The notes under the pieces: model-generated
The model's input: only the letters and a program-made list of their open reading frames with translations
Database searches by the model: none
What the model was told of the DNA's origin: nothing
Shown: piece by piece, positions 1 to 5,384 of the stretch
Numbering within the stretch: the stretch's first letter is position 1
Layout: every line of letters begins with the position of its first letter
Made by a program: the position numbers and the translations under genes
Source of the DNA: CAYJDG01 sp964368875
Lineage (GTDB): Bacteria > Pseudomonadota > Alphaproteobacteria > Micavibrionales > Micavibrionaceae
Assembly (NCBI GenBank): GCA_964368875.1
Contig: CAYJDG010000066.1
Coordinates: forward strand, 1 to 7,279
Reading direction: 5' to 3'
Length of the DNA stretch: 7,279 bases

Positions 1-55
1 CGATCGTTCCAATGTTACAGTGCGGCTTGTTCCGCGTGAACTTTTCCTTGGCCAT
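1..55 (-). CDS. tuf: Elongation factor Tu, N-terminal fragment (runs off the left edge)
   Basis: Read on the minus strand, the ATG at 55-53 opens a frame giving MAKEKFTRNKPHCNIGTI, the classic start of bacterial EF-Tu, the GTPase that delivers aminoacyl-tRNA to the ribosome. Only 18 codons are inside the window. The GTP-binding P-loop (GHVDHGK), which follows immediately in the family, lies beyond the edge. An AGAGG at 71-67 is the likely Shine-Dalgarno, with an 11-nt spacer that is on the long side. The gene lies downstream of tRNA-Gly(UCC) on the same strand, which recalls the tRNA-tufB arrangement of enterobacteria. Identification is firm despite the short length because these residues are nearly invariant. 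Confidence 0.93.
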   Translation of the reverse strand, partial: MAKEKFTRNKPHCNIGTI

Positions 56-97
56 AATGTAAAAAACCTCTGGTTGGCTGTTGTTAAAACCTGTGTT

Positions 98-126
98 GAT
101 TTAGGTCACAGGATGCGTTGTGTCAA
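98..126 (-). promoter_or_regulatory. Candidate sigma-70-type promoter for tuf
   Basis: A perfect -35 hexamer TTGACA (126-121) is followed, after a 17-nt spacer, by TAAATC (103-98), which matches the -10 consensus at only three positions. It would start transcription about 35-40 nt upstream of the tuf ATG. It could supplement read-through from the tRNA promoter. The -35 is strong and the -10 weak. Confidence 0.4.
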
Positions 127-155
127 ATGGTTTTCGTGATGCTTTATGGGGTTAT

Positions 156-179
156 AGTCCGTCTTCGTCTTTACGGACT
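156..179 (-). other. Intergenic hairpin between tRNA-Gly and tuf
   Basis: AGTCCGT (156-162) and ACGGACT (173-179) are perfect 7-bp inverted arms around a 10-nt loop. No T-run follows on either strand, so it does not look like an intrinsic terminator. It lies in the presumed tRNA-tuf transcript, upstream of the candidate tuf promoter, and could be a processing site or part of a dispersed intergenic repeat. Its role is unknown. Confidence 0.45.
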
Positions 180-255
180 TCGCCGCGACAGCCATCGCCA
201 AATTGTTGCATCATAGAAATCCAGCTTTATGACGAAGAGGCTGTTGGTTTGCCGA

Positions 256-279
256 GCCGAAGCCCGGAAGGGCGAAGGC
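256..279 (-). other. Hairpin abutting the tRNA-Gly 3' end
   Basis: Two stems, GCC/GGC (256-258 with 277-279) and GCCC/GGGC (262-265 with 270-273), are separated by a symmetric 3-nt internal loop and closed by a 4-nt loop. The structure begins at the base directly after the encoded CCA of the tRNA, so it forms the 3' trailer of the precursor. No U-run follows, which argues against an intrinsic terminator. It may position 3' processing enzymes; this is inference. Confidence 0.4.
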
Positions 280-353
<74 letters not shown>

Positions 354-367
354 GCGCGGTCTGCCTG

Positions 368-396
368 TTTATAATGAAGGCTGAATTCTTTAACAA
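368..396 (-). promoter_or_regulatory. Promoter of tRNA-Gly
   Basis: A -35 TTGTTA (396-391), a 17-nt spacer and a -10 TATAAA (373-368) lie on the minus strand. The predicted start is near 361, about 8 nt upstream of the mature tRNA 5' end. Spacing and position are right for a stable-RNA promoter that could also feed tuf. Confidence 0.6.
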
Positions 397-435
397 GTTC
401 AAAAACCAGCCGCAGCTTACAATTTCCCTAATTTA

Positions 436-465
436 TTGACAATTTCCGGAGCGTCCCTTTAGGGT
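436..465 (+). promoter_or_regulatory. Weak candidate promoter for the gene at 507
   Basis: TTGACA (436-441) is a perfect -35 but the best -10 at proper spacing (18 nt) is TAGGGT (460-465), a poor match. A better -10-like TACAAT lies at 480-485, too far from this -35. The 354-506 gap otherwise holds only the divergent tRNA promoter and the SD of the next gene. Confidence 0.28.
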
Positions 466-506
466 GCCTGAAAATTAGATACAATGAGTAATTAGAGGAT
501 TAGGCA

Positions 507-929
507 ATGAACCCGGTTATCGAAGCGGTCACCGCCAAAGGCCGCAGCCCATATGACCCAAGTGCGTCAGTCTATCGCCTGAGTGGAAAAACCGACTGGG
601 CAACGGCAACTGGCATGATGACCGTTACTATGAATTTGAGCGTGCCCAGCAGGCCCGCAACTATTTCGGCGCAGGACCTTGCAGCTTGGAAGCTCCCGTT
701 TGATTTGGCCGCTCTCGATGTCAGCATCGTTGACGCCCCGGCCATTATCGGCACTCCCCCGGCCCTGCAGGTGCTTGGCAGGGGCGGACGACTTCTTGGC
801 GTCTTCGGTCTGAGCGCCGACCCTGTCCAATGTCAGTTGGCCCAGTATCATGCAACGCTCCGGGCGCTGCGCGAGGTTCAGTCTCTTGGTCTTGCGGCTT
901 CAGGGATGGCCAGTTCCCGCAAACCATAA
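507..929 (+). CDS. Hypothetical protein, 140 aa, no recognised family
   Basis: I do not recognise this protein. The start is supported by GAGGA (495-499), 7 nt before the ATG. The second half of the frame uses many G/C-ending codons, as a real gene of this genome would. There is no signal peptide or membrane segment. The N-terminal third is polar and Thr/Ser-rich (TDWATATGMMTVTMNLSVPS near 30-49). The middle (about 65-105) is richer in Leu, Val, Ile and Gly and looks like a small alpha/beta core. The C-terminus (about 107-130) could form one helix, and a single Cys lies near residue 109. It sits between the divergent tRNA-tuf unit and a second orphan gene on the same strand. Over the first half another frame is also open (557-703), so a disrupted ancestral frame cannot be excluded. 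Confidence 0.6.
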   Translation: MNPVIEAVTAKGRSPYDPSASVYRLSGKTDWATATGMMTVTMNLSVPSRPATISAQDLAAWKLPFDLAALDVSIVDAPAIIGTPPALQVLGRGGRLLGVFGLSADPVQCQLAQYHATLRALREVQSLGLAASGMASSRKP

Positions 930-956
930 CCTTAAATCTGTGAAGTTTTGATAATT

Positions 957-981
957 CCCTTTGGCAGGTGCGCCAAAAGGG
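957..981 (+). terminator. Possible weak terminator hairpin after the first orphan gene
   Basis: CCCTTTGGC (957-965) pairs with GCCAAAAGGG (972-981) with one bulged A, around a 6-nt loop. It is followed by CATACTCTTTTC, which has T's but no clean run directly at the stem base. It lies about 30 nt after the stop codon of the 140-aa gene. It may end or attenuate that transcript. Confidence 0.4.
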
Positions 982-1034
982 CATACTCTTTTCATATAAA
1001 ACTATAAAAAACGATCACAGGAAGGTTCAATAAA

Positions 1035-1412
1035 ATGACGGGAATTCATATCTCGCAAACCGCTGACCGCGATGCCACAGGAACCCTGACCGGGATCTGG
1101 ATTCAGGAAGCAGTTATTCCAGTTCGCCGTGAATTTCATCCCCAGACGATTGCGACGGTGACCGCACGCAGCTTTAGCGACGCGTGTTTACCGGACCAGG
1201 AACTGGCAACTCTGCAAGCCACGGCTGAAAATTTTTCTCTGGTGGAGTTCCGCCCCGAAGACCGAAGCGGTCCGCAGCTCCGGACTGAGTATGATGGCCG
1301 GCCCTTTGGCACGCCCTTCACCTATGAGATCGATAGCGACACACACCATGCTACTCAAGACAGGGCGGGCGCTTTTCTGTTTCGTGAAATTCGCGACTTC
1401 CCCTGCAAATAA
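1035..1412 (+). CDS. Hypothetical protein, 125 aa, no recognised family
   Basis: I do not recognise this protein. A strong SD, AGGAAGG (1019-1025), lies 9 nt before the ATG and fixes the start. The product is hydrophilic and acidic, without a signal peptide or membrane helix. The N-terminal half (about 10-50) is Thr- and Ile-rich and looks like beta strands. A region near 70-95 (NFSLVEFRPEDRSGPQLRTE) is charged. The C-terminus has a His pair (HHAT, near 104) and ends in DFPCK with one Cys. It follows the 140-aa orphan by 105 nt on the same strand and shares no obvious similarity with it. Its stop codon is only 3 nt from the stop of the convergent minus-strand operon. A cytosolic location is inferred only from the absence of targeting signals. 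Confidence 0.62.
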   Translation: MTGIHISQTADRDATGTLTGIWIQEAVIPVRREFHPQTIATVTARSFSDACLPDQELATLQATAENFSLVEFRPEDRSGPQLRTEYDGRPFGTPFTYEIDSDTHHATQDRAGAFLFREIRDFPCK

Positions 1413-1415
1413 ATT

Positions 1416-2228
1416 CTAGTTCACCAGCCGCCAGACAATCGGATGGCCGCCCGCAGGCCGCCCAAAAACTTTGGCCGCGTTTCCGCCGCGCTTGACGACT
1501 TCGGTGAATTGCACGCGCTTGCCATCCGGCAACGTCCAGCCGGAACTGCCTGACGACATACAGAATTCTCCGTCAGAAACACCGAAAATGCCATCAGCGA
1601 TGCGCGCCACCTGCTGCTGGCCGTTGATATCAAGGATGACATTTTTGTTCTTGATCTCAGCAAGCTGCGCCGGATCGATCGAGCATTTCATGTTGCCATA
1701 GCCATCGGTGTAACAAACTACGTCCTGGGGAAAATCCGGCACGTAATCGCGCATGTCTTCGCCGAGCAGACTCTGATCGCCTTTGACGATACGCGCGAAG
1801 GCGGCTGGAAAAATATCGCGTGAGCGAAACTGCGAACCTTGGGTGTCGCAATTAACGCGCCGCATTTCCAGGGCCGCATCCTTGATGAAGGATAGAGAAT
1901 ACCCGCTATTGACCGCGCAGATTTCAACGCCGTTATGCAGCTTGGCATAAACGAACCCCTCGCCCGCATTGTTGCTGCGGGCCTTGAGGTCGTCTTTGCG
2001 CGGTGCTGTGTTGACGAAGAATTTCTGTCTCGCCCCAAGGCGACTGTTGATCGCGGTCTGTGCCAACGCGAAACCGGTTGCGACCGTGTCAAAAGCCGGG
2101 ATCGCAAAGGTGTTGATATTGCTATAGTCAGGACCAAGCTCGGCATGAAGCCGTTGCACCACTTCAGCAAATGCCAGATCGTGAAGATCGCCGTAATCTG
2201 CAATCACATAAATGATCGTCTCGGTCAT
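1416..2228 (-). CDS. SAM hydroxide adenosyltransferase (DUF62) family protein with degenerate active site
   Basis: At 270 aa it has the two-domain layout of the DUF62 / SAM-dependent chlorinase-fluorinase family, which in active members splits S-adenosylmethionine with water or halide into adenosine or halo-adenosine plus methionine. Family-like segments appear in order: the N-terminal strand with D11-Y-G (usually TDFG), QFRSRDIFPAA at 133-143 (usually TFHGRDIFAP), DGYGNMKCSI at 175-184 (usually DhfGNlitNi, start of the C-terminal domain) and GGNAAKVFG at 248-256. Key residues differ: the usual VDPGVGT motif reads VNTAPRK (72-78), APDNG reads AVNSG (105-109), and the active-site His of FHGRD is Arg135. 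It is therefore probably not a standard SAM hydrolase; it may bind a nucleoside or have changed chemistry. SD AGGAG (2239-2235) lies 6 nt from the ATG and overlaps the upstream gene's stop. It is the last gene of the four-gene operon. Confidence 0.72.
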   Translation of the reverse strand: MTETIIYVIADYGDLHDLAFAEVVQRLHAELGPDYSNINTFAIPAFDTVATGFALAQTAINSRLGARQKFFVNTAPRKDDLKARSNNAGEGFVYAKLHNGVEICAVNSGYSLSFIKDAALEMRRVNCDTQGSQFRSRDIFPAAFARIVKGDQSLLGEDMRDYVPDFPQDVVCYTDGYGNMKCSIDPAQLAEIKNKNVILDINGQQQVARIADGIFGVSDGEFCMSSGSSGWTLPDGKRVQFTEVVKRGGNAAKVFGRPAGGHPIVWRLVN

Positions 2229-2238
2229 ACTCTGCTCC

Positions 2239-3030
2239 TTATGGGATCGGTAAAAAAGTGATGTCCTGCTCCAGACAATGGTCGATCAGATCGCGCACGA
2301 CTACATCGATTTCTTCCTTATCATGGGCGAGAATGATGTTGACGTTCTGCGTGGCCTGCAGCCAGCGGTCAGTATCAATTTTATTGCGCAGATCATCCAA
2401 CGATTTGTATGGCCATTTGCCTTTATGCCGTGACAGCAGCATCCAGTCGCCAAATGAATAGGTGTAAGGCACATCTACCGCACGCGCGAGTTCCCCCTGA
2501 TACCAGGGAAAGGAAATGCCCTCTGCCGGGAACGGCGTAAATCCCTCTGCGCTCAGAAAATCCTGCAGGTGCTCTTTCTTTTGGATCATCTCCGGAGTTG
2601 GCGGGGTGAGGGAAATATTCAGTCCGTCCGAAAATATTTCGATGACATCGGCGCGCTCGTCTTCAGTGAGTTGGTTATAATCGATGATCCAGCCACCCGT
2701 GCCGCGGTCGATATGCGGAAAGCGAAAATACTTGTTGTCGCGCGTAACATTAGCCTCAGCATAAGCCTGCTCGATCAGCTTTTCGGTCGCCCTGATTTCC
2801 TCGACATAAACTTCGAAAGTCTGCTCGCTGGCCCGGTAATGATGATACGCATGGTTGCCGAGAACGATACCTTTATCGATCGCCCGAACCAGAGCGTTCA
2901 GGCCGTTCTTCTCCATCATATCGCCTCTACAGAAAAGCAAGGCAGGCACGCCGCGCTCGACAAGAAAATCGGTTAAATCATCGGTGTAGGCTGAGGGGCT
3001 GTCATCAATTGTCAGGTAGGCCGCTTTCAT
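2239..3030 (-). CDS. Polysaccharide deacetylase-like protein (NodB homology, CE4), cytosolic
   Basis: At 263 aa it shows all five CE4 motifs: TIDD with D9/D10 (base and metal), GNHAYHH with H60 and H64 (metal ligands), RFPHID with R103, D196-W197, and ILAHD with H236. This family removes acetyl groups from N-acetylated sugars, in many members from peptidoglycan, chitin oligomers or secreted polysaccharide, using a divalent metal. The first motif begins at residue 7, so there is no room for a signal peptide or anchor, and action inside the cell is likely. Motifs 3 and 4 are separated by about 90 residues, a long insert with a Pro-rich patch near 142-147. SD AGGAGG (3043-3038) lies 7 nt from the ATG. 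The start overlaps the kinase stop by 4 nt, implying translational coupling. The substrate is unknown; pairing with a sugar kinase suggests a small soluble sugar. Confidence 0.82.
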   Translation of the reverse strand: MKAAYLTIDDSPSAYTDDLTDFLVERGVPALLFCRGDMMEKNGLNALVRAIDKGIVLGNHAYHHYRASEQTFEVYVEEIRATEKLIEQAYAEANVTRDNKYFRFPHIDRGTGGWIIDYNQLTEDERADVIEIFSDGLNISLTPPTPEMIQKKEHLQDFLSAEGFTPFPAEGISFPWYQGELARAVDVPYTYSFGDWMLLSRHKGKWPYKSLDDLRNKIDTDRWLQATQNVNIILAHDKEEIDVVVRDLIDHCLEQDITFLPIP

Positions 3031-3968
3031 GCCAGATCCTCCTGCGCCTGTTTCAGCAGGCCGCGTAACGAAACGAATTCATCCCGCACCCAATATAGCG
3101 GCGTCGACCGCACATGTTCAGCGACAATAGGAACCGCCGGACGTCGCAAAATATCAAGCACTGTTGCGGTTTCGAACAACCCAGCCTTCATCAAGCGGTC
3201 GATAATTCCACCAGTCAGATAAATACCGCCATAACTATATCCAAACGCCACGGCCTGATGCAGGAAGATCCCAAAAATTTCGTGGAAGATGCGGAGTGTC
3301 TGACGCATCACCGGATCGTCCTTGCCTGAAATCAGCAAGTCGCTGACATCGTGATATTCGGTATTCAGCTGGTTGCTGTGACAAATGAATTTATAAAGAT
3401 TGAACAAGCCTTTTCCACTCAGCACGTCTTCATAGATCGGCGTTGGAATATCTGGCCGTTGCAGTGTGCGAAAGATTTCGATGTGTTCTGATTTCAGCGC
3501 CGCCGGCAACATATGTCCGCCATGGGTTTTTTGAATAAATGTCTGCGCCCCCTCCCCGACGATATAGGCTATACCAACCCCTGTGCCAATTCCGACCACA
3601 AGGCGCGAGGATTTTTCCACGGAGGGCATCTGCGGATCATAGAGCATAGCAAAATCTTCGCGCGGTGCATGCAGGATACCCAGTGCATTGGCTTCAAAAT
3701 CATTGCATTGCTTGAATTTGGCATTAGGCAGAACACTGCGGAGCATCGCCTCATCCCGCTCCCAGCTGTTGCGCGTGCTGTAGGCCAGATAAAAATGCGT
3801 AATGCTAGAGGGATCGACCGACTGCGTGCTTAAGTACCGTGCCACCGCATCCTCGAGTGAACGGTGCTTATCGACCAGCAATTTTTCGGGCGGGCGCAAC
3901 GTGGTCGTCTGCTCGCTCAGCGCGAATCTGATATGTGTGCCGCCAATGTCACAAAGCAAAACGGTCAT
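3027..3968 (-). CDS. glk: Glucokinase-like sugar kinase (Glk family)
   Basis: At 313 aa this matches the bacterial Glk family, which phosphorylates glucose at O6 with ATP in the cytosol. Visible motifs: phosphate-binding DIGGTHIRFAL (7-17), CNDFEANALGI (88-98) with the catalytic-base Asp90, GIGTGVGIA (126-134), HGGH (149-152), YEDVLSGKGLFNLY (179-192) with Glu180, and GGIYLTGGI (247-255). Two features are unusual. In E. coli Glk the third motif is EGGH and its Glu contacts the sugar; here it is His149. The region before the NDF motif is also shorter and lacks the usual TNHxW segment. Substrate specificity may therefore differ from glucose. The SD is weak (A/G-rich tract only), and the ATG overlaps the transporter's stop as ATGA, so translation probably depends on coupling. 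The symbol names the family and does not assert proven glucokinase activity. Confidence 0.82.
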   Translation of the reverse strand: MTVLLCDIGGTHIRFALSEQTTTLRPPEKLLVDKHRSLEDAVARYLSTQSVDPSSITHFYLAYSTRNSWERDEAMLRSVLPNAKFKQCNDFEANALGILHAPREDFAMLYDPQMPSVEKSSRLVVGIGTGVGIAYIVGEGAQTFIQKTHGGHMLPAALKSEHIEIFRTLQRPDIPTPIYEDVLSGKGLFNLYKFICHSNQLNTEYHDVSDLLISGKDDPVMRQTLRIFHEIFGIFLHQAVAFGYSYGGIYLTGGIIDRLMKAGLFETATVLDILRRPAVPIVAEHVRSTPLYWVRDEFVSLRGLLKQAQEDLA

Positions 3969-4891
3969 ACTGGCTTTTCTTTCTGGCCGAGATGGCGGGT
4001 GTCATCGGTATCGCCTTCAGGATCAAGATGGATAAGAATTTCTGCCTGCGGGAATTCCCCGATCAGGTTGTGCTCGACGGTGCGGGCAATCTCGTGCGCT
4101 GACCACAAAAGTATATTTGGATCGACCTCCATATCAAAGGAGATGAACATCTTCAGACCCGATTGATAGGTGCGCAGATCATGTACGCCGCGCACCTCGG
4201 GCGTGCCAGTCACGATCGACAGTATTTTTTCGCGGACCTCGGGGGAGAGCTCGCGGTCCATCAGCATGTCGACAGCCTTTTTAGAAATTCCTATCGCGCT
4301 ATACCCCAAGAGAACTCCGATCGCAAGCGTGCAAACCGGATCGAGCCAGGCTGGCGCCGCATCCATATAATCCAAGGCCACGACAACGATCGCAGCGAGG
4401 TTGATCCAGATATCCGCCGAGTAATGCGCATGATCTGCTTCAAGCGCGAGCGAAGAGTTATGTGTGAGCGTGCGGCGTTGAACGATCACCATGATCATGG
4501 TGAGGATCGCCGATAGACCGAGCAACATCAGAGTGAAGAAATGCGCGTGGATCTCCTGCGGATGCAAAAGCCGGTTAAACGCCTCAAGTGCGAGGAAAGC
4601 CGCCGCACCCACCAGAATTGCCCCCTGCAACAGCGCCGCCACGCCCTCGATCTTGCCATGCCCATGGCGATGGTTTGCGTCCGCAGGCTTCAGCGACATA
4701 CGCAACGACATCAGTGTCATGATCGACAACCCGACATCGCTCAAAGAATCGATCAAAGACGAGAGCACCGCGCCCGATCCGCTGTAGACATAGGCCAGCG
4801 TCTTGGCAAAAACGAGAACGATGATCGTGCCAACTGTAAATGAGCTGGCAAACATCAGGTCTTTGGCAGGGGAGTCTTGGGGATCTGTCAT
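3965..4891 (-). CDS. Cation diffusion facilitator (FieF/YiiP-like) metal efflux transporter
   Basis: At 308 aa it is an inner-membrane antiporter of the CDF family, which exports Zn2+, Fe2+, Cd2+ or related ions in exchange for protons. Six hydrophobic segments are visible, followed by a cytosolic metal-binding domain from about residue 215. The transport site is complete: D48-x3-D52 in TM2 and H156-x3-D160 in TM5 (HYSAD). The signature PADANHRHGHGKIEG (69-83) is almost that of YiiP. In the C-terminal domain H237, H266, H288 and D290 match YiiP ligands, while the YiiP H248 position appears to be D253. The start is uncertain: no proper SD precedes ATG 4891 (AAGG lies only 1 nt away) and an in-frame TAA lies just upstream, so M13 is an alternative. 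It is the first gene of the operon with the kinase, deacetylase and SAM-type protein, 72 nt after the AhpD-like gene. Confidence 0.9.
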   Translation of the reverse strand: MTDPQDSPAKDLMFASSFTVGTIIVLVFAKTLAYVYSGSGAVLSSLIDSLSDVGLSIMTLMSLRMSLKPADANHRHGHGKIEGVAALLQGAILVGAAAFLALEAFNRLLHPQEIHAHFFTLMLLGLSAILTMIMVIVQRRTLTHNSSLALEADHAHYSADIWINLAAIVVVALDYMDAAPAWLDPVCTLAIGVLLGYSAIGISKKAVDMLMDRELSPEVREKILSIVTGTPEVRGVHDLRTYQSGLKMFISFDMEVDPNILLWSAHEIARTVEHNLIGEFPQAEILIHLDPEGDTDDTRHLGQKEKPV

Positions 4892-4911
4892 ACCTTAATG
4901 TGTAGCAGGAT

Positions 4912-4948
4912 TTTCCGCCATGGGAAGGTTCGAATTACATAGGCGGAA
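4912..4948 (-). other. Inverted repeat between the AhpD-like gene and the transporter gene
   Basis: Arms TTTCCGCC and GGCGGAAA (about 4912-4919 and 4941-4948) are perfect 8-bp complements around a roughly 21-nt loop that contains the palindrome TTCGAA. There is no T-run after it in the direction of transcription, so it is not a typical intrinsic terminator. It could be an operator, an RNA processing stem or an attenuator separating the two transcription units. Confidence 0.4.
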
Positions 4949-4963
4949 ACCAGCTTTTTAAGT

Positions 4964-5314
4964 TTAGCCAGCCGCTGCACTGAACTCATCATAGGCACGC
5001 ATTGCATCGGCAGCATACATCAGCGCTGGCCCACCACCCATGTAAACGCACATAGCCATAACTTCGGCGATCTCTTCACGGGTTGCACCAAGTTGCTTAA
5101 GCGCTTTGATGTGAAATCCGATGCATCCATCGCAGCGTTGCGTGACACCGATAGCAAGAGCGATAAATTCCTTAGTTTTTTTATCGATTATGCCGTCAGC
5201 AGTGGCCGCTTTAGCCATGGCATAAAATCCTGCCATAGCATCAGGAACAGCTTTTTTTAGTTCACCCGTATATTGAGAAATATCGGCAGTAATCTGTTGA
5301 TAATTTTTGGTCAT
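4964..5314 (-). CDS. AhpD-like / carboxymuconolactone decarboxylase family protein with CxxC
   Basis: At 116 aa it is a small helical protein of the CMD/AhpD family, whose members include thiol-based peroxidases and peroxidase partners. The AhpD catalytic pattern is exact in spacing: E49, then C61-D-G-C64, then H68 (AhpD Glu118, Cys130, Cys133, His137). The rest (GATREEIAEVM at 76-86, YMGGGPALMYAADA at 91-104) is typical of single-domain family members that assemble as oligomers. I chose the ATG at 5314 because AGGAG (5327-5323) lies 8 nt upstream. The longer frame starting at 5338 would begin inside the palindromic operator and has no such site. It is transcribed divergently from the ArsR-type regulator. 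Likely role: reducing peroxides or persulfides in the cytosol. Its physiological reductant is not shown. Confidence 0.85.
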   Translation of the reverse strand: MTKNYQQITADISQYTGELKKAVPDAMAGFYAMAKAATADGIIDKKTKEFIALAIGVTQRCDGCIGFHIKALKQLGATREEIAEVMAMCVYMGGGPALMYAADAMRAYDEFSAAAG

Positions 5315-5322
5315 AGAATGCT

Positions 5323-5327
5323 CTCCT
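5323..5327 (-). promoter_or_regulatory. Ribosome-binding site that decides the AhpD-like start
   Basis: AGGAG, within AAAGGAGAG, sits 8 nt upstream of the ATG at 5314. This favours the 116-aa product over a 124-aa form starting at 5338. Confidence 0.75.
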
Positions 5328-5354
5328 TTACAATTCATATTTTTATGATATTAT
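5327..5354 (+). promoter_or_regulatory. Candidate promoter of the arsR-rhodanese operon
   Basis: TTTACA (5327-5332), a 16-nt spacer and TATTAT (5349-5354) form a reasonable sigma-70-type promoter. The -10 lies in the centre of the palindrome, which fits autorepression by the regulator. Confidence 0.42.
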
Positions 5355-5367
5355 AAATATATGAATT
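5332..5367. promoter_or_regulatory. 36-bp near-palindromic operator between divergent genes
   Basis: AATTCATAT (5332-5340) is mirrored by ATATGAATT (5359-5367). Pairing continues through the AT-rich centre, so 16 of 18 positions are symmetric about 5349/5350. ArsR/SmtB-family repressors bind AT-rich inverted repeats of this type, including those upstream of BigR-class operons. It covers the predicted -10 elements on both strands, so bound repressor would block both genes. Confidence 0.72.
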
Positions 5368-5384
5368 AAAAAAGGGTTAGTCAA
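5356..5384 (-). promoter_or_regulatory. Candidate promoter of the AhpD-like gene
   Basis: On the minus strand TTGACT (5384-5379), a 17-nt spacer and TATATT (5361-5356) fit a sigma-70-type promoter, with a start near 5349. The -10 lies in the right arm of the palindrome. The -35 touches the first base of the divergent regulator's start codon. Confidence 0.48.

Noticed and set aside
567..851. Minus-strand open frames opposite the first orphan gene
   Set aside because: No SD or family resemblance. The plus-strand frame has a good SD and better codon use.
1718..2203. 161-codon frame inside the SAM-type gene on the same strand
   Set aside because: Arg/Ser/Thr-rich shadow of the real frame, which carries the DUF62 motifs and a proper SD.
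2569..2976. 135-codon plus-strand frame opposite the deacetylase
   Set aside because: Antisense shadow; the minus-strand frame has all CE4 motifs.
4163..4843. Several plus-strand frames opposite the transporter
   Set aside because: They are antisense shadows in a region where the minus strand encodes a complete CDF protein.
5315..5338. Eight-codon N-terminal extension of the AhpD-like protein (MNCKGEHS)
   Set aside because: It would start inside the operator, has no SD and would be translated across the SD that serves ATG 5314.
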